DNA of 64,000 nt, from the NCBI GenBank assembly GCA_002786025.1, contig NHNW01000012.1, positions 186,001 to 250,000 of the forward strand, written 5' to 3'. The notes below the pieces were generated by a model that made no database searches, was not told where the DNA came from, and was given only the letters and a program-made list of their open reading frames with translations. A program made the position numbers and the translations under genes. Positions 54,053 through 63,435 of this stretch are shown here, piece by piece (the first letter of the stretch is position 1; each line of letters starts with the position of its first letter). The DNA is from Zasmidium citrigriseum. Taxonomy: Eukaryota; Ascomycota; Dothideomycetes; Mycosphaerellales; Mycosphaerellaceae.

Positions 54053-54059
54053 TATATAA
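54053..54059 (+). promoter_or_regulatory. TATA box
   Basis: TATATAA within GATATATAAC, 129 bp before the ATG at 54182. It is followed by an A/C-rich leader (CAACAACAA-type) typical of fungal 5' UTRs. Confidence 0.6.
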
Positions 54060-54181
54060 CTATAGCTGCAGGACCATGCAGACAGAAAGCACCAAGCTCC
54101 AACAATCCAGCATCTACAACAACAAAGCAACTCAAACATACTCCACACACAACAACAATCTTCTACTCTCAACACAATACA

Positions 54182-54715
54182 ATGGACTCTCAACTCCTCT
54201 CTCTCCCACGAGAAGTCCGAGACATGATCACCGGCATCGTGATCGTCAACAACCAACCTTTCAAGATCAAGCCACGCACCTCGCAGATCACCACCTCAAC
54301 ACCTTCGGGTCTTCAACTCACTTGCCACCAAATCTCCGCCGAGTACTCATCACTCCTCCGCAAAGCCGCCTTCACCCCAGGCACGCGCACCGTCGCACCA
54401 GTCTACGACTTCGACTTCAAGGAGATGATCTCATTCGTGCAAACCCTCAAGCAACACGAGATCACCGCGGCAAACCGGAATCGCAACTTGGTCGTGCAGC
54501 TCTTCGTCCTCAACATCAGCGCACAAGCCGCGAGGAATCTGGTCGAGTGGGTCAAGGTGTCGGAAAGTGTCGGGATCGAGGTCTCGTATGTGGTACAATA
54601 CTGCAAAGTCGAGGCGGCACAGATCAAGAGCATGGAGGGGGTTGTTGGAAGCTGCAGGGAAGGCAAGAAAATTGTCAAGGCGTTGAGGGAGGGAGCTGTG
54701 AAGAAGTCGAGCTAG
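54182..54715 (+). CDS. Small LPREVR-type hypothetical protein, 177 aa
   Basis: A single exon from ATG at 54182, behind a TATA box and an A/C-rich leader. The N-terminus MDSQLLSLPREVRDMITGIV fits the LPxExRxxI motif of the Dothideomycete F-box-like hypothetical families. It is followed by GLQLTCHQISAEYSSLLRKA, their usual conserved second block (a chain contacting Q-I-xxE). The C-terminal half is helical and ends in a basic tail (ALREGAVKKSS). Function unknown. Confidence 0.78.
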   Translation: MDSQLLSLPREVRDMITGIVIVNNQPFKIKPRTSQITTSTPSGLQLTCHQISAEYSSLLRKAAFTPGTRTVAPVYDFDFKEMISFVQTLKQHEITAANRNRNLVVQLFVLNISAQAARNLVEWVKVSESVGIEVSYVVQYCKVEAAQIKSMEGVVGSCREGKKIVKALREGAVKKSS

Positions 54716-55437
54716 TAATGGAGGATGATAAGAAGAGCTCAATTGTACAGTGGACATATGAACATACGGACATAAAACTTGTTGATAGACCTTGAGACTT
54801 GTATAAATCAGTGTACATTGTAATAGACCTTGAACACTCATCAATCACCTGACTTCTTCTTCTTCTCAACTTTGCCTTTCCGCCAAACACCCGACCCACA
54901 TGTGAATCTTGGCAATACATTCCTCAAAAATCAATCAACGATCCGGTCAAAACCATATCGATATCGATGTCAACGATCAACCAGATCAGTTGGCAAAAAA
55001 GAAACTCCCGATAGGAGAACAAAGAACCCAATTTGGAATCGAATTTTTTGCTTATTTGATTTAGCGCCTTTGGCTTAACACCGCTCGAAGCGGGGGCCAT
55101 GGGGATTGGAGGTTCTGAAGAAGGACTAGCCGGCGAACGCCAAACCAACTAGACCATTCGACCGAAGTCGCATTCAAAGCCTAACACGCAATCCTTGGTG
55201 GCTGGTCGTTTTGTTTTGGTTTATAGAGGTTGGTTTCCACGATTGCCTGCTCTTGGCTTGTGGGGATTTGGCATAGCGGGTTTGACTGCGATTCTTGATG
55301 GCCTCCGGAGCCATTGCATTGAATCGTGTGTGCGGTGTCGGTGGTGTTTCATGGAGCGTTTCTGCTTGCATTGCCACGCCTTCACATGAACCCATTAGGT
55401 CCATGTGGTATGGCACGAGCCCTTTCCTCACGCATTC
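54716..55437. other. Intergenic, no gene seen
   Basis: 3' flank of the 177-residue protein gene. Short frames occur on both strands (54830-55078, 54924-55148, 55174-55431) without features. Confidence 0.35.
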
Positions 55438-55623
55438 TCACACCGTCCGCAGGAGAGCCGGATTCACTTGTACCGGGCAAGATCCTGTTTCGATGTGGTT
55501 GATCTTCAGAATGATTGAGTCGAGGTATTGGCGGTCGCAGAAGGTGGTATTGTCCGTGGTCGCTGCGCGTGGGGTACTTGCGCCACCCGTTTTCAATGTT
55601 CTTATCGAGAAAGGGCGTTGCAT
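55438..55623 (-). pseudogene. Decayed copy of the 13.6-kb orphan exon
   Basis: The minus strand encodes NTTFCDRQYLDSIILKINHI, nearly identical to the peptide of the exon at 13578-13844. At DNA level GATCTTCAGAATGATTGAGT and the following ~27 bases match with one early mismatch (55501 versus 13626). Upstream homology (KNIENGWRKYPTRSDHG, matching ENIEKERRKYAPRGDHG) is in a different frame, so an indel separates the two parts. Downstream of KINHI the similarity to the intact exon ends. It is best read as a pseudogene fragment. Confidence 0.55.
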
Positions 55624-55647
55624 ATGTTTCCCGTCGGTTTCACCCTC

Positions 55648-56178
55648 TCAAGTCATCCAGCTCGGACTCTCCACGGCAGCACCGTCCTTCTCCCACGGCT
55701 TCTTCCTCTTCTCCGCATGATTCTCCGAAGCCTGCCCCTCAAGAATTGTATCTGGTATCTCTTTAATCCCGGGTATCGGCTTCCCCTCTGATATCATCTC
55801 CACAATTTCCGCGAAGCTCGCAGGTTTCGGTGCGTCTCCCATTGCCCCTCCAGAAGATGCATTGTCTGTCTGTGCTGGTGCCTCGCTGTTGGCATTGTGA
55901 TTTACGTTGTTGCTCGATTCCGTGCTGGTGCCTCCTTGTCTTTGCTGTTCCACCCAATGTTTATATCCATCGAAATCGACAGGCGTGCCGGCTTTTCTGG
56001 CGTAGTAGTAGCATTTGGCTCGCAAGGTGAGGTGTTCGACCTGTTCGGGATCTTGCACTGAGCCGAGAATCGCTCGCAGTCCGCCTTGGAACTCTTGGTC
56101 TTCGTCCCATGGGTAGCTGTCGAGTTGGTGGAAGAGCACGGTGTTGTCTAGCTCGGGAGTCTGTGCCTCGGATCCCAT
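55648..56178 (-). CDS. pex39: KPWE-motif peroxin, Pex39-like
   Basis: 176 residues from ATG at 56178; the frame extends five codons upstream without an ATG. The N-terminal domain has TVLFHQLDSYPWDEDQEFQG, then AKCYYYARKAGTPVDFDGYK (about residues 10-80), typical of the fungal family of S. cerevisiae Yjr012c. A Gln/Asn/Ser-rich linker follows. The C-terminal conserved segment is PASFAEIVEMISEGKPIPGI followed after about 25 residues by KKPWEKDG, the KPWE motif (about 160-163). Proteins with this pair of blocks (Pex39, and Pex13 of some fungi) bind Pex7 and promote import of PTS2 proteins into peroxisomes. It is divergent from the Scd6 gene with 377 bp between the starts. Confidence 0.87.
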   Translation of the reverse strand: MGSEAQTPELDNTVLFHQLDSYPWDEDQEFQGGLRAILGSVQDPEQVEHLTLRAKCYYYARKAGTPVDFDGYKHWVEQQRQGGTSTESSNNVNHNANSEAPAQTDNASSGGAMGDAPKPASFAEIVEMISEGKPIPGIKEIPDTILEGQASENHAEKRKKPWEKDGAAVESPSWMT

Positions 56179-56555
56179 CGTTCCTACAGTCAAGAGAGCG
56201 AGGATATGGGTGTGAATGAATGTGAAGTGCAGTAGAGACAGTGCCTGTTTTTCAACGTTTTCAACTTGAGATCAAGTAAACGTGACCTCTAAACTCATAT
56301 GTCTTTCCCGTGAGAATTGAGCAGCACATGAAGGTGAAAGAGAACATGTGAAGTCGAGTCGCTCCGTCCCGCCCTCGTCAATCTGGAATCCACACGTGGC
56401 TGGAGGTGGCTTGACGGGCTTGGCGCCGGCCGCGAAGCTCTCTCCAGCTTTTCGCGCTGTCCAAACTCAACACCTCACTACATCCACCTCCTCCTCCTCC
56501 ACCCCTCTTCCCTTCTTCCTCCTCTCCTCCGCCCCTTCAACACCGCGCCGCCACG
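56179..56555. promoter_or_regulatory. Bidirectional promoter, Pex39-like and Scd6 genes
   Basis: 377 bp between divergent start codons. The plus-strand leader (56455-56545) is strongly pyrimidine-rich (CTCCTCCTCCTCC, CTTCCTCCTCTCCTCC), a common feature before highly expressed fungal genes. No TATA box is evident. Confidence 0.5.
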
Positions 56556-58511
56556 ATGACGGAATACATCGGCGCGCGCATCTCTCTCATCTCCAAATCC
56601 GACATCAAGTGCGCGCCCTCGAAGCCCCCATTGCGCGAGCCTGCCAGCTAACCCACTCGTGCAGATACGTCGGCACCCTCAAGGCCATCGACAGCGAAAC
56701 CGCCACCGTCTCCTTACAAGATGTCCAATGTCATGGCACCGAGGGCCGCAAAGGCAATCCCGCCGAGGAGATGGCCGGCTCCGAGACTGTCTACGAAGGC
56801 ATCGTCTTCCGCGGCAGCGACGTCAAAGACTTGACCATCCTCGCGCCTCCGAAAGAGAACCGCCCTCCGCCTCAACCACCGAATGATCCAGCTATATTAG
56901 GGGTATGTAAGAGCCTGCCCTACACCGTTCTTGTTCACATGACGAAATATTTTTGGATGTTAAACACTTTCTACCGATGGCGCAAAAACCATGTGGAAAT
57001 CTCCAGTTGCCTTCCTTCTGATCTACACGAACGCATTCTACTCACTTCAATGCACGATTACAGTCGAGCTCAAACGCTGACGATTCTTGCAGTCCTCGGC
57101 GTCTCCCGCACAACAGCAACAACCACCTCCGCAACAACAGAACCAATTCCGTGGTCCTCCGCCTCCCTTTCCCCCTCAACAACAGTTTGGATACCCCGGC
57201 CAGCCACCGAATCAATTCCAACAACCGCCGCGCTTTCAGGGTCCTGGCGGCGCGCATGGCTTCCCAGGTCAGCCCGGCGCTGTCCCTGGCTATGGAATGG
57301 GTTTCGGCCCGCCTCCAGGATATGGCGGTATGGGCATGGGCTATGGAGGGCCACCTCCACCTTTCCAAGGTCCACCGCCTGGCCAGTTCCCGCCTAATCA
57401 GCAGCCAATTGGTCCACCAGGTCAGATGAACCAACAACGTCCACCACAACAGATGCCACCACAGATGCAGCAACCGGCGCCTATTGGTAGCAAGCAACAT
57501 ACACCGCAACCCGAATTGAATCAAGCACCTCCTCCCGGACAAGCTCAGAAGCCTGCTGAGATGTCTGGCACTCCTATTCCTCCCTCTACCACATCGACTG
57601 GACCTCCACCTCCTGTCGAATCAAAGCCTCCGACATCAGCAGCCACCGCTCCTTCAGCCGCAACACAAGCTCAGCAACAGCCAGCTCCTAAGCCAGCGAA
57701 CAAGGCCAACCCTCGTGTTGCTGTACCACTTGCGAGCCCAGCTGCAGTCAAGCAGCAGCCGAAGGCAGCACCGCAAGCCCCCGCAGTACCAGCGCAGGTT
57801 ACTCAGGCCCCAATGCCATCAGTAAACCCAGATGCTGCAACAGCCGCTGTCGCAGCTGCTATGGCTTCATTGGGTGTACAGAATCAGCAAGCAGGTGGAG
57901 TGGACAATCTCACTCAAAAGGTTAACCAGATGAGAGTACAAGACCAACAGATGCGGGGTCGAGGGCGTGGGCGTGGAGGAGCACCTCGTGGTGGCAGGCG
58001 AGAAAGCGCGCAAAAGGGTATTGAGGTGCCGAAGGAGGACTTTGACTTTGAGACTTCCAACGCCAAGTTCAACAAGCAGGACCTCGTGAAGGAGGCGATC
58101 GCATCTGGAAGCCCGATCACCAGCCCCACCAACGGCGACGTCCCAGATCCAATGTCGGCCACGAACGGACACGCGGCTGATTCAGAGGATGTTGTGATTC
58201 CACCAAAGCCCTCAGAGAAGGGCTACGACAAGAAGTCGTCATTCTTTGATAACATCAGCAGCGATCTCAAGGATCGTGTTGAGCAGCAACAGGCCAATAC
58301 TATGGTCGATGGACGAGCAATGCGGCGTGAGGAACGTACGCGGAACATGGAGACCTTCGGCCAGGGTAGCGTCGATGGTGGCTACCGTGGCCGAGGTCGT
58401 GGACGTGGCCGCGGATTTGGACGAGGACGCGGTTATTATGGAGGTCGCGGCGGATACGACAACAGCCGTGGTGGCCGTGGAAGAGGTGGTGTTGAAGCTG
58501 CGCCGGTCTAG
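56556..58511 (+). CDS. scd6: Scd6/LSM14-family mRNP protein
   Basis: Exons 56556..56608, 56665..56902 and 57093..58511 give 569 residues; the introns are 56 and 190 nt with CTAAC and CTGAC branch points. The N-terminal LSm14 domain (MTEYIGARISLISKSDIK joined to YVGTLKAIDSETATVSLQDV) is followed by a long Pro/Gln-rich region. Then come an RGRGRGGAPRGG patch, the FDF motif (EDFDFETSNAKFNKQDLVKE, about 412), the FFD box (YDKKSSFFDNISSD, about 470), the TFG box (RRERTRNMETFGQGS-like, about 505) and a C-terminal RGG tail. The protein binds Dhh1 and eIF4G to repress translation and organises P-bodies in the cytoplasm. All domains of the family are present. Confidence 0.95.
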
Positions 58512-58847
58512 TATACCGCGCTGTAGAATTTGACACGACTACGACGTACGCCAGATGCGTGCAATGACTTGTAAGATACTATAGGCCACGGATCCTACGA
58601 AAGGACAGGAAGGAATGCAGACAAGAGTAACGAGGGCACGCGCTTTAGCGGCCCAGCCATGACCTCGAGTTCGGCCTTTTTCCCGTTCAGCTCTCACTAA
58701 ATCCGTGCGCAGAGGATGCCTTTAGCGACAGTCGCAATTGCTGACCGAGAATATGGCGGGTCGTGATTCCTCAGCCTCACATTTGCCGAGCATAATATTA
58801 ACCCAGCCGTGGAGTGAGACCTCCTTGATAGTGATGGTACCAGGAAA
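58512..58847. other. Intergenic between scd6 and the oxidoreductase
   Basis: 3' flank of scd6 and promoter of the next gene. No gene or clear TATA box was seen. Confidence 0.4.
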
Positions 58848-60334
58848 ATGGCCACCTCATCGTTGATACAATCGGTTGCTCAGGAGCTTCACGTGCTTAC
58901 TGCTGTTGATACACTAGATTTTGAAAAGTACTTGCAACGATGGAGCGACATTGATCGAAAGACACCAGCTGCGATCTTGCTGCCTCGTACCGAAGAGGAG
59001 TGTCGGAAGGCTGTGAGTGTTGATTGCCCGATTGAAAGGTGTCGTCAGTTCTGACTTTATCAAAAGGTTCATTGGGCTGTGTCGAACAAAATACCTTTCA
59101 CTTCGAAGGCTGGAGGGCATAGTCTGCATTCGACGATCGATGAGAAAGGTCTCATCATCGATCTGTCTGAATATGCTGGCATCGAGCATGATGCAGGCCA
59201 GAAGACGGCGGTGTTGAAGGGAGGGGTCCTCTGCAAGACTGTGGCTGTTGAGTTGGCGAAGGATGGATGCTGCACCAGTAAGGAGATGTCTCTTACCCTT
59301 ATGTGTACTCGTAGACTGACACACCCCCAGCACTTCCAGCAGTCAATCAAGTCGGAGCCATCCCCTTCTTCCTGAACGGCGGCATCTCACGAGTGGCCTC
59401 ACAACTCGGCTACGCATCCGACCTGATCGTCTCTGCTCGCATGGTCACCGCCGACGGCAATCTCATCGATGTCGACGAAGAACACAACCCTGATCTCCTC
59501 TACGCAATCAGAGGCGCCGGCCAATACTTCGGCCTAGTCACACAACTCAAAATCCGCACTTTCACCTTCGAAGACGCCCTCTCCGAACCTCGAGGCGTCG
59601 TCTGGGACGGCAGATTCATCTTTCCTATCGAACGCGCCGAAGAAGTCTGCGAAGTCATGAAAACCATCATCTCCGACGAGACATACTCAACAAGCGGCCT
59701 CATCATGGTCGGCGCTCCACCACCAGCTCGAAAACCATGCATCGCCGTCCTGCCGCGTGTGGTGGGCAAAGACCCTAGCAAGATCCAAGAGCAAGCTTTC
59801 AAAGCTCTCTACGACCTGAAGCCTCTCATGACAGGCGGGAGCGAAATCCTTATCCAAAACGCCGCCGACGCCCACGATCCCCTGAGCTCCTATGGCGGGT
59901 ACAAGAAACTCGTCCTCACAGGCGTCTACTCCCTCAACCCCTCGCTCTTCGCAGAGATCACAACCCTCTGGACCGACCTCATCACCAAACACCCAGACGC
60001 AATCCCAACATTCTTCTCCTTTCAGTGGGACTCCCGACCCCCCAAGCCACCGGCCTTCGAATCCGCCAACAGTCAGCATGGCATTAGGTTCTGGGCGAAT
60101 AATATGATTTGGTGTGAGAAGGAAGAGAGCGTTGGTGCTGTGCAGGAGTGTTTGGATAAAGTTATCGGGGTTTGGAGGAGGGAGCAGAGGGATGATGAGT
60201 TTGTGGATTTTGCGAATAGTTTGAGAGGGGAGGGGTGGGAGAGGAGGTATCATGGCGAGGAGAGGGTGGAGAGGTTGAGGGGGTTGAAGGGACGTTGGGA
60301 TGGGGAGGGAGTTTTTGTGAGGGAGTTTTTGTGA
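58848..60334 (+). CDS. FAD-linked oxidoreductase, berberine-bridge (BBE) type
   Basis: Exons 58848..59012, 59067..59277 and 59331..60334 join to 459 residues; both introns (54 and 53 nt) are GT-AG. The FAD-binding domain shows PRTEEECRKAVHWAVSNKI, TSKAGGHSLHS and CTTLPAVNQVGAIPFFLNGG, then LIVSARMVTADGNLIDVDEE and LLYAIRGAGQYFGLVT. His73 in GGHS is the usual histidine for covalent FAD attachment. The second, cysteinyl link of bicovalent enzymes appears absent, because no Cys lies in the corresponding loop. The C-terminal substrate domain is present, but the final berberine-bridge motif is weak. There is no signal peptide. The reaction (alcohol or amine oxidation) cannot be assigned. Confidence 0.9.
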
Positions 60335-60653
60335 GGGGTTTGATGTAGTGTTCTGTATCCTTGTTGTAGCACGAAAGAAAGGGTCCCCTTAAGAAGCAGT
60401 CTTACGTGGGGCAGCGGGGCCGAAGCTCACTTCGACAAGCTCCGAGACCTCACGTCTTCCCTCTCACCGGTTTGGAGACATCAATTGCTTCTAGCAATAG
60501 CTTCAACGAGATCTCAATAGTTGAATCTACATGGTCTGACATCCTCGCCCGCTGGACGGCTGCACTCAGTTCAACCTAACGTTCACGTATTGGACGCCCG
60601 ATGATGTGAATCGAACCACGACATCTTAGTCGAGAACAACCTTTCAAGCCACT
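60335..60653. other. Intergenic before the 204-aa protein
   Basis: 3' flank of the oxidoreductase and promoter of the next gene. No gene, repeat or clear TATA box was seen. Confidence 0.4.
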
Positions 60654-61268
60654 ATGGACTCCTCAACAACTCCCTTCCGCCTCATGGACCTCCCCGCCGA
60701 ACTCCGCGAACACATCCTCCGCTTCGCACTCACATCCCCGCAACCCATCGCGCCACGAGTCTCCATCCCTCGAGACGCCTTCGTTCTCCGCCTCCCACCC
60801 CTAACAAAAGTCTCCCATCAACTCCGCCAAGAATCTCTCCCCCTATACTTCGAATCCAACACCTTCCACTTCAACGTCAAAGACGTCCTAGAACCAACCC
60901 TGGCCCAAGACCTCCGCTTCGAAAAGAAGCTCCTAACCTTCGGAGCCTGGTGCCAAGCAGCCGCGCCAGAAAACTTCGCAAAGATCCGGGAATTCCACTT
61001 CATGGCCGGAGGGGGCTTTCGTACTCTCAATGTGGTCGTCAAAATCGGCAGGTTCGGCAGCGTGAGCGTGGATGTGAGGAGTGTTTGGCTTGAGGCTGCG
61101 GGAGTTGGGGGGAAAGCAGCTCCCGAGGCGTTAATAAAGGTTGCTAGGGAGGCGGTGGAGAGGAGTGGAATGGGTGAAGGTCTTTTCCCCGAGGATGTCG
61201 TTGCGGTCTGCAAGGGAATCCAGGGGCGTGAGGCGGAGCTGTGGTCACTCTTGGAAGTCGTACTATGA
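60654..61268 (+). CDS. Small LPAELRE-type hypothetical protein, 204 aa
   Basis: A single exon from ATG at 60654. The N-terminus has FRLMDLPAELREHILRFAL, an F-box-like LPxELRExILR helix pair, then LPPLTKVSHQLRQESLPLYF and NTFHFNV. That order is the conserved core of a large Dothideomycete family of small proteins. The C-terminal half is a compact alpha/beta region ending in a Glu/Leu-rich helix (LWSLLEVVL). No other domain is visible. Its stop lies only 15 bp from the stop of the convergent F-box/LRR gene. Confidence 0.8.
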   Translation: MDSSTTPFRLMDLPAELREHILRFALTSPQPIAPRVSIPRDAFVLRLPPLTKVSHQLRQESLPLYFESNTFHFNVKDVLEPTLAQDLRFEKKLLTFGAWCQAAAPENFAKIREFHFMAGGGFRTLNVVVKIGRFGSVSVDVRSVWLEAAGVGGKAAPEALIKVAREAVERSGMGEGLFPEDVVAVCKGIQGREAELWSLLEVVL

Positions 61269-61283
61269 GCCCACGTTCATGTG

Positions 61284-63244
61284 TTACGTCCTGCCCAGCA
61301 GATTATAATCAGCAGCGCCCAGTCGGTGGTCTATGTAGCCGGATGAGGTCGATATGGCATCCCAGAATGGGTATTCGTATTTCACTTTCTCTGGCGGGAT
61401 TGGCAAGGCAATGTGCTCCTGTCAAAATGTCAGCCATGTGCATAAGACAGCTGTGGCAAATCGCTGGTAGTTTGATTGAAGGTTTTTAGTCGAGACTCCT
61501 GTTGACAGACACTCACCTGCTTGCCGAATCGATTTGTTTGTGTGGTACGCAAGTAGCATGCACATCTCATGTCAAGCAGTCCTTCGTGATACAGAGTATG
61601 ACTCAAACCCGCATAGCGTCGAGCGTCTCCAATCACAAGCAATTGCAAGGCGCTCGAACGAGAATCTCGGTCGATTCTTCGGATGATCTGGTTCGCGAAG
61701 GCGTCGACATATTTCATGTATGACAAGTCGGGCAAGTCTCTATCTCGATTGGACAAAGTTGGCCAGTTCAATATTCGAAGGACATTGATGTTGTTTGAGA
61801 ACAGAAGGGGGTCCTGTGTGGCTTTGGTCAGCGTTCAACATCAAGGCCAAAAGGACGAGTGTTTGCGTACAAGTGTCTGCCAGATCGGGCTGCCGTCCTC
61901 GTTCTGAACAGTCATCGCCGGCAGGCGGAGAGCAATCTGTCTGAGGTTCGGGCTGCGTTGCAACAAGTCCGTCACATCGTCAGGGGACATGATCCATCTT
62001 CTGATCACAGATCTCGAGTATTGCAGATCCTCGACGAAATTAAGGTAAAGGTCTGTCAAGGTCGAAACATGTGTTGAGACCAAGGAGTTGTCAAAGTCAG
62101 GGATCGTCCCAACCCAGCCAATTTCGAGGTGCTTGAGGCCTCGAAAACTGCTCAGAAATGTCTTGAGCGGGCCCACAACTGAAGATCCGTACCATTCACC
62201 CCGCAACGAGAACACACTGAGTGCAGATCCAGTGTGGTTGAAGCGCTTGGCGAGGCTTAACAGTAGGCCTTGAACGTCCCGACAATCGTGCAGCTGCAAT
62301 TCACGAAGCTTTTCGAATGCGATATATCTTGTCAAGTTGTGGTCGGCCCAAAGCAGTCTTTGGTAGCAGAGACGTAAGGCATTCAGACTGAGTGGTTTGA
62401 AAGAAGAGCCGTCTTTCTGTCGCATATCCTTGAAAATGAGGGATAGATTGCGAAAGTCGTCCGATTTTACAGCCGGTGGGTCCGATAGACCTAGCATCTG
62501 TAATTCTGGATCGTGACGACAAGCTTCAATCGAGAGACGTCTGATGTTTGGGCAAGTGCTAAGAAGTTTACCGTAGAATTCCAATTCGTGGTTTCTCCAG
62601 CTCCCTTTGGGTATCTCCAAGTCCACAACACTTGTGAAGATCTGTGTCGCAGGGAGGGACACGTTCTGTAGTGGACCGAGGTGCAAATATCTCAATCCTT
62701 GCTGCCGCGCGAAGATCACGTCAAGTGTCTCTGCCGTCAGCAGCAGATCCTTGGGTGTTTGAAGCAGATCCAGCTTGTGCAGGGGAAGTACCTCCAACAC
62801 CAGCCTGATCTTCTCTTGTAAATCCTCCCGAGGCTCTGGGGACCGACTGCTGGGATCCAAGATGTGTGAAACTTGCTCAGAGGATTCCTCATCTTGTACA
62901 CCACGTGTGATAACGAGTTGGCGAAGGTGTGTATGTATAGCTTGACCCGGCTTGAGGAACTGATCCTCGGGCTGTAAGTTGTCGATGTCCAACTCATAGC
63001 GATAGCACAGCTTTGGTAAGGTACTCTCACGCAGCGATTTCGAGGTGAGGCAAAGGCTCTTCAAATCCCCGGGGTGACTGAGATACTCCGTGATGATTGC
63101 TCGAAGTTCGAATGTGAGGCGGGAGATGTGGTCCATCGTGGTGGGACGTTTAGGTAGCTGACAGAGAACTCCAAGTGAAGTGGAGTTGAAGAAGGTGCGC
63201 TGAATTAAAAGATCCTGTGGGGTCAAGGTTTGCAAGGATTCCAT
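61284..63244 (-). CDS. F-box/LRR-like protein, 601 aa
   Basis: Three exons on the minus strand, 63244..61871, 61813..61517 and 61418..61284, are joined across GT-AG introns of 57 and 98 nt in frame. The F-box-like start is MDHISRLTFELRAIITEYLS with SLCLTSKSLRESTLP. Irregular leucine-rich units follow, such as LRYLHLGPLQNVSLPATQ, LCYQRLLWADH, LRELQLHDCRDVQGLLLSLA and LKHLEIGWVGTIPDF. The C-terminal part with VDAFANQIIRRIDRDSRSSA and the ending LGAADYNLLGRT are shared with the next gene. Such proteins are usually substrate receptors of SCF ubiquitin ligases; this is inference. The first ATG is at 63244, but Met37 (63136) begins the F-box and may be the true start. Confidence 0.8.
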
Positions 63245-63435
63245 CTTTGAGTCATCGTGTTGCCAGGGGAGTTGTGGTCGTCAGGCTGGAAAGAACGTGG
63301 GGATGGCGGTCGAAGTGATGTCTCTTCCACAGCTGCCTGATACAATCCCATTCATCGACATGGGTAACCCAGCACCGCAGTGATTGACCAGGAGTATCGA
63401 AGAGGCGTTGACGGTCGGACAGTAAGGTATCATCT

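Noticed and set aside
60600..60625. tRNA-like TTCGATTC (minus strand of GAATCGAA)
   Set aside because: No acceptor stem, D-arm or anticodon arm can be built around it; no tRNA gene was found in the window.
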